Positions 52,201 through 64,000 of a stretch of DNA of 64,000 nt are shown one piece after another (positions within the stretch are counted from its first letter, which is position 1; each line of letters starts with the position of its first letter). The stretch comes from Hippophae tibetana (lineage: Eukaryota > Streptophyta > Magnoliopsida > Rosales > Elaeagnaceae), in the NCBI GenBank assembly GCA_037013495.1, contig CM072810.1, positions 71,222,449 through 71,286,448 of the forward strand, in the 5' to 3' direction. The position numbers and the translations under genes were made by a program. Below the pieces are notes generated by a model. The model did not search any database and was not told where the DNA came from. It saw only the letters and a list, made by a program, of their open reading frames with translations.

Positions 52201-55200
52201 TAAATAAAACAGAACTAATTGCTTCCCCAATTAATCTTTTCATTTGATATTTCAAATCTATCCCTTGTGAAGGATCATGAGAATCTTTGTATGATCTATA
52301 GAATATTTGTTGGATATTGAGACCTTTAGAATTTTTTTAAACACACTCTTGGTTAGTAACGCAATCGCTCTTACGGTGGCATTGAAAAAACCGGAAGCAA
52401 AACAAAACAGAATAGGTGCAACGAAAGTTTAATACTCTCTGTAGGTGATGTAAACGGTGTAATTTGGTTTCAAAAAAATATATTCTTACGAATCCATGCT
52501 CTGATTATAGGAATCTTTACATGCTTCGATTTTATATATTATATTAAAAGTTCGGTCACCCGAGTCAAAAGTAATGGCCGTGTAAAATGGGAATTGTGAT
52601 TTAACAAATGTTCTTTTTTTAATATTGTAAACAGTCGAACCCATCTTCTTTTTCCCTACATTTGGTTTTATGAAGAACAAAGATTGATTGAGCATAGAAA
52701 TAAAGATTAAGACTAAGAGACGAAGATTTAAAAAGGAACTATGAAATTAAATCCACACAAGAAATCAACATCAATAAGTCCCTAAAACCCCAACCTTTTG
52801 ACGCCAAAAAAATGATCACCCCCTGTGATGTGTCAAATACAATCATTCCATGAAGAACACTTGGAAGAAAAGTACAAAGCTTGGTAAAAAATATTTTCAT
52901 TAATTATATACTTCTTCCTCCATAAAAATGTTGTCGTTTTCTTATATAAGAAACAAAACCCTACCCGTAATGCAACCTTAGTGGGGATATTTAGTTGTGA
53001 CATGTGCTTAATTACGTCGTAAATAATAAAAGCATAAAAATACGTATGATAAATAAGACAAATTAAATTCCACAATTCAGTAGAAACAAAATGGCAAAAC
53101 ATAAGAGGCTCATAATTAAATAAAACAGAACTAATTGCTTCCCCAATTAATCTTTTCATTTGATATTTCAAATCTATCCCTTGTGAAGGATCATGAGAAT
53201 CTTTGTATGATCTATAGAATATTTGTTGGATATTGAGACCTTTAGAATTTTTTTAAACACACTCTTGGTTAGTAACGCAATCGCTCTTACGGTGGCATTG
53301 AAAAAAGCGGAAGCAAAACAAAACAGAATAGGTGCAACGAAAGTTTAATACTCTCTGTAGGTGATGTAAACGGTGTAATTTGGTTTCAAAAAAATATATT
53401 CTTACGAATCCATGCTCTGATTATAGGAATCTTTACATGCTTCGATTTTATATATTATATTAAAAGTTCAGTCACCCGAGTCAAAAGTAACGGCCGTGTA
53501 AAATTGGAATTGTGATTTAACAAATGTTCTTTTTTTAATATTGTAAACAGTCGAACCGATCTTCTTTTTCCCTACATTTGGTTTTATGAAGAACAAAGAT
53601 TGATTGAGCGTAGAAATAAAGATTAAGACTAAGAGACGAAGATTTAAAAAGGAACTACGAAATTAAATCCACACAAGAAATCAACATCAATAAGTCCCTA
53701 AAACCCCAACCTTTTGACGCCAAAAAAATGATCACCCCCTGTGATGTGTCAAATACAATCATTCCATGAAGAACACTTGGAAGAAAAGTACAAAGCTTGG
53801 TAAAAAATATTTTCATTAATTATATACTTCTTCCTCCATAAAAATGTTGTCGTTTTCTTATATAAGAAACAAAACCCTACCCGTAATGCAACCTTAGTGG
53901 GGATATTTAGTTGTGACATGTGCTTAATTACGTCGTAAATAATAAAAGCATAAAAATACGTATGATAAATAAGACAAATTAAATTCCACAATTCAGTAGA
54001 AACAAAATGGCAAAACATAAGAGGCTCATAATTAAATAAAACAGAACTAATTGCTTCCCCAATTAATCTTTTCATTTGATATTTCAAATCTATCCCTTGT
54101 GAAGGATCATGAGAATCTTTGTATGATCTATAGAATATTTGTTGGATATTGAGACCTTTAGAATTTTTTTAAACACACTCTTGGTTAGTAACGCAATCGC
54201 TCTTACGGTGGCATTGAAAAAACCGGAAGCAAAACAAAACAGAATAGGTGCAACGAAAGTTTAATACTCTCTGTAGGTGATGTAAACGGTGTAATTTGGT
54301 TTCAAACAAATATATTCTTACGAATCCATGCTCTTATTATAGGAATCTTTACATGCTTCGATTTTATATATTATATTAAAAGTTCGGTCACCCGAGTCAA
54401 AAGTAATGGCCGTGTAAAATGGGAATTGTGATTTAACAAATGTTCTTTTTTTAATATTGTAAACAGTCGAACCCATCTTCTTTTTCCCTACATTTGGTTT
54501 TATGAAGAACAAAGATTGATTGAGCATAGAAATAAAGATTAAGACTAAGAGACGAAGATTTAAAAAGGAACTACGAAATTAAATCCACACAAGAAATCAA
54601 CATCAATAAGTCCCTAAAACCCCAACCTTTTGACGCCAAAAAAATGATCACCCCCTGTGATGTGTCAAATACAATCATTCCATGAAGAACACTTGGAAGA
54701 AAAGTACAAAGCTTGGTAAAAAATATTTTCATTAATTATATACTTCTTCCTCCATAAAAATGTTGTCGTTTTCTTATATAAGAAACAAAACCCTACCCGT
54801 AATGCAACCTTAGTAGGGATATTTAGTTGTGACATGTGCTTAATTACGTCGTAAATAATAAAAGCATAAAAATACGTATGATAAATAAGACAAATTAAAT
54901 TCCACAATTCAGTAGAAACAAAATGGCAAAACATAAGAGGCTCATAATTAAATAAAACAGAACTAATTGCTTCCCCAATTAATCTTTTCATTTGATATTT
55001 CAAATCTATCCCTTGTGAAGGATCATGAGAATCTTTGTATGATCTATAGAATATTTGTTGGATATTGAGACCTTTAGAATTTTTTTAAACACACTCTTGG
55101 TTAGTAACGCAATCGCTCTTACGGTGGCATTGAAAAAACCGGAAGCAAAACAAAACAGAATAGGTGCAACGAAAGTTTAATACTCTCTGTAGGAGATGTA

Positions 55201-58200
55201 AACGGTGTAATTTGGTTTCAAAAAAATATATTCTTACGAATCCATGCTCTGATTATAGGAATCTTTACATGCTTCGATTTTATATATTATATTAAAATTT
55301 CGGTCACCCGAGTCAAAAGTAATGGCCGTGTAAAATGGGAATTGTGATTTAACAAATGTTCTTTTTTTAATATTGTAAACAGTAGAACCGATCTTCTTTT
55401 TCCCTACATTTGGTTTTATGAAGAACAAGGATTGATTGAGCATAGAAATAAAGATTAAGACTAAGAGACGAAGATTTAAAAAGGAACTACGAAATTAAAT
55501 CCACACAAGAAATCAACATCAATAAGTCCCTAAAACCCCAACCTTTTGACGCCAAAAAAATGATCACCCCCTGTGATGTGTCAAATACAATCATTCCATG
55601 AAGAACACTTGGAAGAAAAGTACAAAGCTTGGTTAAAAATATTTTCATTAATTATATACTTCTTCCTCCATAAAAATGTTGTCGTTTTCTTATATAAGAA
55701 ACAAAACCCTACCCGTAATGCAACCTTAGTGGGGATATTTAGTTGTGACATGTGCTTAATTACGTCGTAAATAATAAAAGCATAAAAATACGTATGATAA
55801 ATAAGACAAATTAAATTCCACAATTCAGTAGAAACAAAATGGCAAAACATAAGAGGCTCATAATTAAATAAAACAGAACTAATTGCTTCCCCAATTAATC
55901 TTTTCATTTGATATTTCAAATCTATCCCTTGTGAAGGATCATGAGAATCTTTGTATGATCTATAGAATATTTGTTGGATATTGAGACCTTTAGAATTTTT
56001 TTAAACACACTCTTGGTTAGTAACGCAATCGCTCTTACGGTGGCATTGAAAAAACCGGAAGCAAAACAAAACAGAATAGGTGCAACGAAAGTTTAATACT
56101 CTCTGTAGGTGATGTAAACGGTGTAATTTGGTTTCAAACAAATATATTCTTACGAATCCATGCTCTGATTATAGGAATCTTTACATGCTTCGATTTTATA
56201 TATTATATTAAAAGTTCGGTCACCCGAGTCAAAAGTAATGGCCGTGTAAAATGGGAATTGTGATTTAACAAATGTTCTTTTTTTAATATTGTAAACAGTC
56301 GAACCCATCTTCTTTTTCCCTACATTTGGTTTTATGAAGAACAAGGATTGATTGAGCATAGAAATAAAGATTAAGACTAAGAGACGAAGATTTAAAAAGG
56401 AACTACGAAATTAAATCCACACAAGAAATCAACATCAATAAGTCCCTAAAACCCCAACCTTTTGACGCCAAAAAAATGATCACCCCCTGTGATGTGTCAA
56501 ATACAATCATTCCATGAAGAACACTTGGAAGAAAAGTACAAAGCTTGGTAAAAAATATTTTCATTAATTATATACTTCTTCCTCCATAAAAATGTTGTCG
56601 TTTTCTTATATAAGAAACAAAACCCTACCCGTAATGCAACCTTAGTGGGGATATTTAGTTGTGACATGTGCTTAATTACGTCGTAAATAATAAAAGAATA
56701 AAAATACGTATGATAAATAAGACAAATTAAATTCCACAATTCAGTAGAAACAAAATGGCAAAACATAAGAGGCTCATAATTAAATAAAACAGAACTAATT
56801 GCTTCCCCAATTAATCTTTTCATTTGATATTTCAAATCTATCCCTTGTGAAGGATCATGAGAATCTTTGTATGATCTATAGAATATTTGTTGGATATTGA
56901 GACCTTTAGAATTTTTTTAAACACACTCTTGGTTAGTAACGCAATCGCTCTTACGGTGGCATTGAAAAAACCGGAAGCAAAACAAAACAGAATAGGTGCA
57001 ACGAAAGTTTAATACTCTCTGTAGGTGATGTAAACGGTGTAATTTGGTTTCAAACAAATATATTCTTACGAATCCATGCTCTGATTATAGGAATCTTTAC
57101 ATGCTTCGATTTTATATATTATATTAAAAGTTCGGTCACCCGAGTCAAAAGTAATGGCCGTGTAAAATGGGAATTGTGATTTAACAAATGTTCTTTTTTT
57201 AATATTGTAAACAGTCGAACCCATCTTCTTTTTCCCTACATTTGGTTTTATGAAGAACAAGGATTGATTGAGCATAGAAATAAAGATTAAGACTAAGAGA
57301 CGAAGATTTAAAAAGGAACTACGAAATTAAATCCACACAAGAAATCAACATCAATAAGTCCCTAAAACCCCAACCTTTTGACGCCAAAAAAATGATCACC
57401 CCCTGTGATGTGTCAAATACAATCATTCCATGAAGAACACTTGGAAGAAAAGTACAAAGCTTGGTAAAAAATATTTTCATTAATTATATACTTCTTCCTC
57501 CATAAAAATGTTGTCGTTTTCTTATATAAGAAACAAAACCCTACCCGTAATGCAACCTTAGTGGGGATATTTAGTTGTGACATGTGCTTAATTACGTCGT
57601 AAATAATAAAAGCATAAAAATACGTATGATAAATAAGACAAATTAAATTCCACAATTCAGTAGAAACAAAATGGCAAAACATAAGAGGCTCATAATTAAA
57701 TAAAACAGAACTAATTGCTTCCCCAATTAATCTTTTCATTTGATATTTCAAATCTATCCCTTGTGAAGGATCATGAGAATCTTTGTATGATCTATAGAAT
57801 ATTTGTTGGATATTGAGACCTTTAGAATTTTTTTAAACACACTCTTGGTTAGTAACGCAATCGCTCTTACGGTGGCATTGAAAAAACCGGAAGCAAAACA
57901 AAACAGAATAGGTGCAACGAAAGTTTAATACTCTCTGTAGGAGATGTAAACGGTGTAATTTGGTTTCAAAAAAATATATTCTTACGAATCCATGCTCTGA
58001 TTATAGGAATCTTTACATGCTTCGATTTTATATATTATATTAAAATTTCGGTCACCCGAGTCAAAAGTAATGGCCGTGTAAAATGGGAATTGTGATTTAA
58101 CAAATGTTCTTTTTTTAATATTGTAAACAGTCGAACCCATCTTCTTTTTCCCTACATTTGGTTTTATGAAGAAAAAGGATTGATTGAGCATAGAAATAAA

Positions 58201-58667
58201 GATTAAGACTAAGAGACGAAGATTTAAAAAGGAACTACGAAATTAAATCCACACAAGAAATCAACATCAATAAGTCCCTAAAACCCCAACCTTTTGACGC
58301 CAAAAAAATGATCACCCCCTGTGATGTGTCAAATACAATCATTCCATGAAGAACACTTGGAAGAAAAGTACAAAGCTTGGTTAAAAATATTTTCATTAAT
58401 TATATACTTCTTCCTCCATAAAAATGTTGTCGTTTTCTTATATAAGAAACAAAACCCTACCCGTAATGCAACCTTAGTGGGGATATTTAGTTGTGACATG
58501 TGCTTAATTACGTCGTAAATAATAAAAGCATAAAAATACGTATGATAAATAAGACAAATTAAATTCCACAATTCAGTAGAAACAAAATGGCAAAACATAA
58601 GAGGCTCATAATTAAATAAAACAGAACTAATTGCTTCCCCAATTAATCTTTTCATTTGATATTTCAA

Positions 58668-59583
58668 ATCTATCCCTTGTGAAGGATCATGAGAATCTTT
58701 GTATGATCTATAGAATATTTGTTGGATATTGAGACCTTTAGAATTTTTTTAAACACACTCTTGGTTAGTAACGCAATCGCTCTTACGGTGGCATTGAAAA
58801 AACCGGAAGCAAAACAAAACAGAATAGGTGCAACGAAAGTTTAATACTCTCTGTAGGTGATGTAAACGGTGTAATTTGGTTTCAAACAAATATATTCTTA
58901 CGAATCCATGCTCTTATTATAGGAATCTTTACATGCTTCGATTTTATATATTATATTAAAAGTTCAGTCACCCGAGTCAAAAGTAACGGCCGTGTAAAAT
59001 TGGAATTGTGATTTAACAAATGTTCTTTTTTTAATATTGTAAACAGTCGAACCCATCTTCTTTTTCCCTACATTTGGTTTTATGAAGAACAAAGATTGAT
59101 TGAGCATAGAAATAAAGATTAAGACTAAGAGACGAAGATTTAAAAAGGAACTACGAAATTAAATCCACACAAGAAATCAACATCAATAAGTCCCTAAAAC
59201 CCCAACCTTTTGACGCCAAAAAAATGATCACCCCCTGTGATGTGTCAAATACAATCATTCCATGAAGAACACTTGGAAGAAAAGTACAAAGCTTGGTAAA
59301 AAATATTTTCATTAATTATATACTTCTTCCTCCATAAAAATGTTGTCGTTTTCTTATATAAGAAACAAAACCCTACCCGTAATGCAACCTTAGTGGGGAT
59401 ATTTAGTTGTGACATGTGCTTAATTACGTCGTAAATAATAAAAGCATAAAAATACGTATGATAAATAAGACAAATTAAATTCCACAATTCAGTAGAAACA
59501 AAATGGCAAAACATAAGAGGCTCATAATTAAATAAAACAGAACTAATTGCTTCCCCAATTAATCTTTTCATTTGATATTTCAA
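58668..59583. repeat. Mosaic monomer combining variants K and C
   Basis: Within about 130 bases this monomer has CAAACAAAT (58884) and CTCTTATT (58911), otherwise typical of variant K, followed by TTCAGTC (58962) and AACGGCC with AAAATTGG (58986-59000), otherwise typical of variant C. The switch lies between about 58919 and 58961. Neighbouring monomers are N on the left and K on the right. Gene conversion or unequal crossover between a K and a C monomer is the simplest explanation. Confidence 0.75.
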
Positions 59584-62500
59584 ATCTATCCCTTGTGAAG
59601 GATCATGAGAATCTTTGTATGATCTATAGAATATTTGTTGGATATTGAGACCTTTAGAATTTTTTTAAACACACTCTTGGTTAGTAACGCAATCGCTCTT
59701 ACGGTGGCATTGAAAAAACCGGAAGCAAAACAAAACAGAATAGGTGCAACGAAAGTTTAATACTCTCTGTAGGTGATGTAAACGGTGTAATTTGGTTTCA
59801 AACAAATATATTCTTACGAATCCATGCTCTTATTATAGGAATCTTTACATGCTTCGATTTTATATATTATATTAAAAGTTCGGTCACCCGAGTCAAAAGT
59901 AATGGCCGTGTAAAATGGGAATTGTGATTTAACAAATGTTCTTTTTTTAATATTGTAAACAGTCGAACCCATCTTCTTTTTCCCTACATTTGGTTTTATG
60001 AAGAACAAAGATTGATTGAGCATAGAAATAAAGATTAAGACTAAGAGACGAAGATTTAAAAAGGAACTACGAAATTAAATCCACACAAGAAATCAACATC
60101 AATAAGTCCCTAAAACCCCAACCTTTTGACGCCAAAAAAATGATCACCCCCTGTGATGTGTCAAATACAATCATTCCATGAAGAACACTTGGAAGAAAAG
60201 TACAAAGCTTGGTAAAAAATATTTTCATTAATTATATACTTCTTCCTCCATAAAAATGTTGTCGTTTTCTTATATAAGAAACAAAACCCTACCCGTAATG
60301 CAACCTTAGTGGGGATATTTAGTTGTGACATGTGCTTAATTACGTCGTAAATAATAAAAGCATAAAAATACGTATGATAAATAAGACAAATTAAATTCCA
60401 CAATTCAGTAGAAACAAAATGGCAAAACATAAGAGGCTCATAATTAAATAAAACAGAACTAATTGCTTCCCCAATTAATCTTTTCATTTGATATTTCAAA
60501 TCTATCCCTTGTGAAGGATCATGAGAATCTTTGTATGATCTATAGAATATTTGTTGGATATTGAGACCTTTAGAATTTTTTTAAACACACTCTTGGTTAG
60601 TAACGCAATCGCTCTTACGGTGGCATTGAAAAAACCGGAAGCAAAACAAAACAGAATAGGTGCAACGAAAGTTTAATACTCTCTGTAGGTGATGTAAACG
60701 GTGTAATTTGGTTTCAAACAAATATATTCTTACGAATCCATGCTCTTATTATAGGAATCTTTACATGCTTCGATTTTATATATTATATTAAAAGTTCGGT
60801 CACCCGAGTCAAAAGTAATGGCCGTGTAAAATGGGAATTGTGATTTAACAAATGTTCTTTTTTTAATATTGTAAACAGTCGAACCCATCTTCTTTTTCCC
60901 TACATTTGGTTTTATGAAGAACAAAGATTGATTGAGCATAGAAATAAAGATTAAGACTAAGAGACGAAGATTTAAAAAGGAACTACGAAATTAAATCCAC
61001 ACAAGAAATCAACATCAATAAGTCCCTAAAACCCCAACCTTTTGACGCCAAAAAAATGATCACCCCCTGTGATGTGTCAAATACAATCATTCCATGAAGA
61101 ACACTTGGAAGAAAAGTACAAAGCTTGGTAAAAAATATTTTCATTAATTATATACTTCTTCCTCCATAAAAATGTTGTCGTTTTCTTATATAAGAAACAA
61201 AACCCTACCCGTAATGCAACCTTAGTGGGGATATTTAGTTGTGACATGTGCTTAATTACGTCGTAAATAATAAAAGCATAAAAATACGTATGATAAATAA
61301 GACAAATTAAATTCCACAATTCAGTAGAAACAAAATGGCAAAACATAAGAGGCTCATAATTAAATAAAACAGAACTAATTGCTTCCCCAATTAATCTTTT
61401 CATTTGATATTTCAAATCTATCCCTTGTGAAGGATCATGAGAATCTTTGTATGATCTATAGAATATTTGTTGGATATTGAGACCTTTAGAATTTTTTTAA
61501 ACACACTCTTGGTTAGTAACGCAATCGCTCTTACGGTGGCATTGAAAAAACCAGAAGCAAAACAAAACAGAATAGGTGCAATGAAAGTTTAATACTCTCT
61601 GTAGGTGATGTAAACGGTGTAATTTGGTTTCAAAAAAATATATTCTTACGAATCCATGCTCTGATTATAGGAATCTTTACATGCTTCGATTTTATATATT
61701 ATATTAAAAGTTCAGTCACCCGAGTCAAAAGTAACGGCCGTGTAAAATTGGAATTGTGATTTAACAAATGTTCTTTTTTTAATATTGTAAACAGTCGAAC
61801 CCATCTTCTTTTTCCCTACATTTGGTTTTATGAAGAACAAAGATTGATTGAGCATAGAAATAAAGATTAAGACTAAGAGACGAAGATTTAAAAAGGAACT
61901 ACGAAATTAAATCCACACAAGAAATCAACATCAATAAGTCCCTAAAACCCCAACCTTTTGACGCCAAAAAAATGATCACCCCCTGTGATGTGTCAAATAC
62001 AATCATTCCATGAAGAACACTTGGAAGAAAAGTACAAAGCTTGGTAAAAAATATTTTCATTAATTATATACTTCTTCCTCCATAAAAATGTTGTCGTTTT
62101 CTTATATAAGAAACAAAACCCTACCCGTAATGCAACCTTAGTGGGGATATTTAGTTGTGACATGTGCTTAATTACGTCGTAAATAATAAAAGCATAAAAA
62201 TACGTATGATAAATAAGACAAATTAAATTCCACAATTCAGTAGAAACAAAATGGCAAAACATAAGAGGCTCATAATTAAATAAAACAGAACTAATTGCTT
62301 CCCCAATTAATCTTTTCATTTGATATTTCAAATCTATCCCTTGTGAAGGATCATGAGAATCTTTGTATGATCTATAGAATATTTGTTGGATATTGAGACC
62401 TTTAGAATTTTTTTAAACACACTCTTGGTTAGTAACGCAATCGCTCTTACGGTGGCATTGAAAAAACCGGAAGCAAAACAAAACAGAATAGGTGCAACGA

Positions 62501-64000
62501 AAGTTTAATACTCTCTGTAGGTGATGTAAACGGTGTAATTTGGTTTCAAACAAATATATTCTTACGAATCCATGCTCTTATTATAGGAATCTTTACATGC
62601 TTCGATTTTATATATTATATTAAAAGTTCGGTCACCCGAGTCAAAAGTAATGGCCGTGTAAAATGGGAATTGTGATTTAACAAATGTTCTTTTTTTAATA
62701 TTGTAAACAGTCGAACCCATCTTCTTTTTCCCTACATTTGGTTTTATGAAGAACAAAGATTGATTGAGCATAGAAATAAAGATTAAGACTAAGAGACGAA
62801 GATTTAAAAAGGAACTACGAAATTAAATCCACACAAGAAATCAACATCAATAAGTCCCTAAAACCCCAACCTTTTGACGCCAAAAAAATGATCACCCCCT
62901 GTGATGTGTCAAATACAATCATTCCATGAAGAACACTTGGAAGAAAAGTACAAAGCTTGGTAAAAAATATTTTCATTAATTATATACTTCTTCCTCCATA
63001 AAAATGTTGTCGTTTTCTTATATAAGAAACAAAACCCTACCCGTAATGCAACCTTAGTGGGGATATTTAGTTGTGACATGTGCTTAATTACGTCGTAAAT
63101 AATAAAAGCATAAAAATACGTATGATAAATAAGACAAATTAAATTCCACAATTCAGTAGAAACAAAATGGCAAAACATAAGAGGCTCATAATTAAATAAA
63201 ACAGAACTAATTGCTTCCCCAATTAATCTTTTCATTTGATATTTCAAATCTATTCCTTGTGAAGGATCATGAGAATCTTTGTATGATCTATAGAATATTT
63301 GTTGGATATTGAGACCTTTAGAATTTTTTTAAACACACTCTTGGTTAGTAACGCAATCGCTCTTACGGTGGCATTGAAAAAACCAGAAGCAAAACAAAAC
63401 AGAATAGGTGCAATGAAAGTTTAATACTCTCTGTAGGTGATGTAAACGGTGTAATTTGGTTTCAAAAAAATATATTCTTACGAATCCATGCTCTGATTAT
63501 AGGAATCTTTACATGCTTCGATTTTATATATTATATTAAAAGTTCAGTCACCCGAGTCAAAAGTAACGGCCGTGTAAAATTGGAATTGTGATTTAACAAA
63601 TGTTCTTTTTTTAATATTGTAAATAGTAGAACCGATCTTCTTTTTCCCTACATTTGGTTTTATGAAGAACAAAGATTGATTGAGCGTAGAAATAAAGATT
63701 AAGACTAAGAGACGAAGATTTAAAAAGGAACTATGAAATTAAATCCACACAAGAAATCAACATCAATAAGTCCCTAAAACCCCAACCTTTTGACGCCAAA
63801 AAAATGATCACCCCTTGTGATGTGTCAAATACAATCATTCCATGAAGAACACTTGGAAGAAAAGTACAAAGCTTGGTAAAAAATATTTTCATTAATTATA
63901 TACTTCTTCCTCCATAAAAATGTTTTCGTTTTCTTATATAAGAAACAAAACCCTACCAGTAATGCAACCTTAGTGGGGATATTTAGTTGTGACATGTGCT

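Larger units (their letters stand above)
1..64000. repeat. Satellite DNA array, monomer about 916-922 bp, about 70 copies
   Basis: The same roughly 0.92-kb sequence recurs head to tail from the first to the last base. The last A of CAA in TTTGATATTCCAAATC (or TTTGATATTTCAAATC) falls at 869, 1788, 2709, 3629, 4542, 5462, 6384, 7297, 8217, 9136, 10057, 10973, 11895, 12816, 13732, 14649, 15566, 16488, 17403, 18320, 19235, 20152, 21065, 21986, 22899, 23819, 24732, 25653, 26569, 27488, 28404, 29321, 30240, 31160, 32076, 32997, 33914, 34832, 35752, 36668, 37584, 38505, 39421, 40337, 41255, 42171, 43088, 44005, 44923 and 45843, then every 916 bp to 63247. Steps are 913-922 bp. Differences come mostly from A-tract length and a few short indels. 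All copies share one orientation. No foreign insert interrupts the array and both window edges lie inside a monomer. The family is not recognised. A eukaryotic nuclear satellite is inferred from monomer size, array length and lack of genes. Confidence 0.97.
45257..64000. repeat. Homogenised 916-bp monomer subfamily, 19 exact periods
   Basis: From anchor 45843 to 63247 every step is exactly 916 bp. Fixed subfamily markers are CACCCCCTGTGATG, CATGAAGAACAC, ATTATATACTTCTTCC (one base shorter than ATTATACTACTTCTTCC), TTACGTCGTAAATAATAAAAG, AAAATGGCAAAAC, GGTTAGTAACGC, CTTACGGTGG, CCGGAAGCAAAACAAAACAG and AATAGGTGCAACGAAAG. Remaining variants at the ATATTCTTACG segment run in order: T (46.07), N (46.99), T, C (48.82), N, N, N (51.57), T, C (53.40), K (54.32), N, T, T, N (57.98), K/C mosaic (58.90), K, K, C (61.65), K, C (63.48). 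N means GGAGATG with AAAATTTCGG; C means TTCAGTC with AACGGCC; K means CAAACAAAT with CTCTTATT. The two T copies at 56.15 and 57.07 kb carry CAAACAAAT but CTCTGATT. Confidence 0.95.

Noticed and set aside
1-64000. CRISPR array or phage/plasmid iterons
   Set aside because: The repeated unit is about 916 bp with no unique spacers, no cas-like genes and no replication gene nearby.
1-64000. rDNA intergenic spacer, 5S array or tRNA cluster
   Set aside because: I see no rRNA-like or tRNA-like segment in the monomer, and the base composition is uniformly AT-rich.
1-64000. Transposon-derived monomer (LTR, Helitron or MITE ends)
   Set aside because: I found no terminal inverted repeats, primer-binding site or polypurine tract. 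CTAGTTCTTCC in some monomers lacks the hairpin and 5' TC expected of a Helitron end.

Overview
The whole 64 kb window is one uninterrupted tandem array of an AT-rich satellite (about 30% G+C by counting sample lines). The monomer is about 916-922 bp. Using one conserved motif as a ruler I place 69 successive anchors, giving 68 complete monomers plus a partial one at each edge. Neither array end is visible, so the array is longer than 64 kb. I see no credible protein gene, rRNA, tRNA, CRISPR array or inserted transposon. The sequence suggests nuclear heterochromatin (centromeric, pericentromeric or subtelomeric) of a eukaryote. A plant is a reasonable but unproven guess, supported only weakly by telobox-like AAACCCTAA motifs in a subset of monomers. 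I do not recognise the satellite family.

Layout. 1-2.86 kb holds diverged monomers with the telobox-bearing middle segment. 2.86-8.37 kb is a three-monomer unit (2,755 bp) present twice in tandem. 8.37-13.78 kb is mixed. 13.78-15.6 kb holds an older, diverged relative of two monomers of the trimer. 16.0-25.2 kb is a regular dimeric higher-order repeat: five consecutive units of 1,832-1,834 bp in two subfamilies (2 + 3), with two monomer types alternating. 25.2-28.4 kb is mixed. 28.4-38.5 kb is a five-monomer block followed by a related six-monomer block. 38.5-45.25 kb is mixed with short shared tracts. From about 45.25 kb to the window end is a strongly homogenised subfamily with 19 consecutive anchor intervals of exactly 916 bp and only scattered single-base variants.

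How it works as a unit. Nothing here acts as a gene set. The pattern is that of a satellite evolving by unequal exchange, block amplification and gene conversion: diverged haplotypes of each monomer segment are reshuffled, related monomers recur 8, 20 and 25 units apart, and one monomer at 58.7-59.6 kb is a visible mosaic. Reading frames of 61-112 codons recur in every monomer, but most begin at TTG, several copies carry stops, and the non-ORF DNA is equally conserved, so I treat them as by-products of repetition. Conserved non-coding features worth attention are a 16-bp perfect palindrome containing TATATAAG, a GATCAT/ATGATC inverted repeat, phased A-tracts and a conserved HindIII site.
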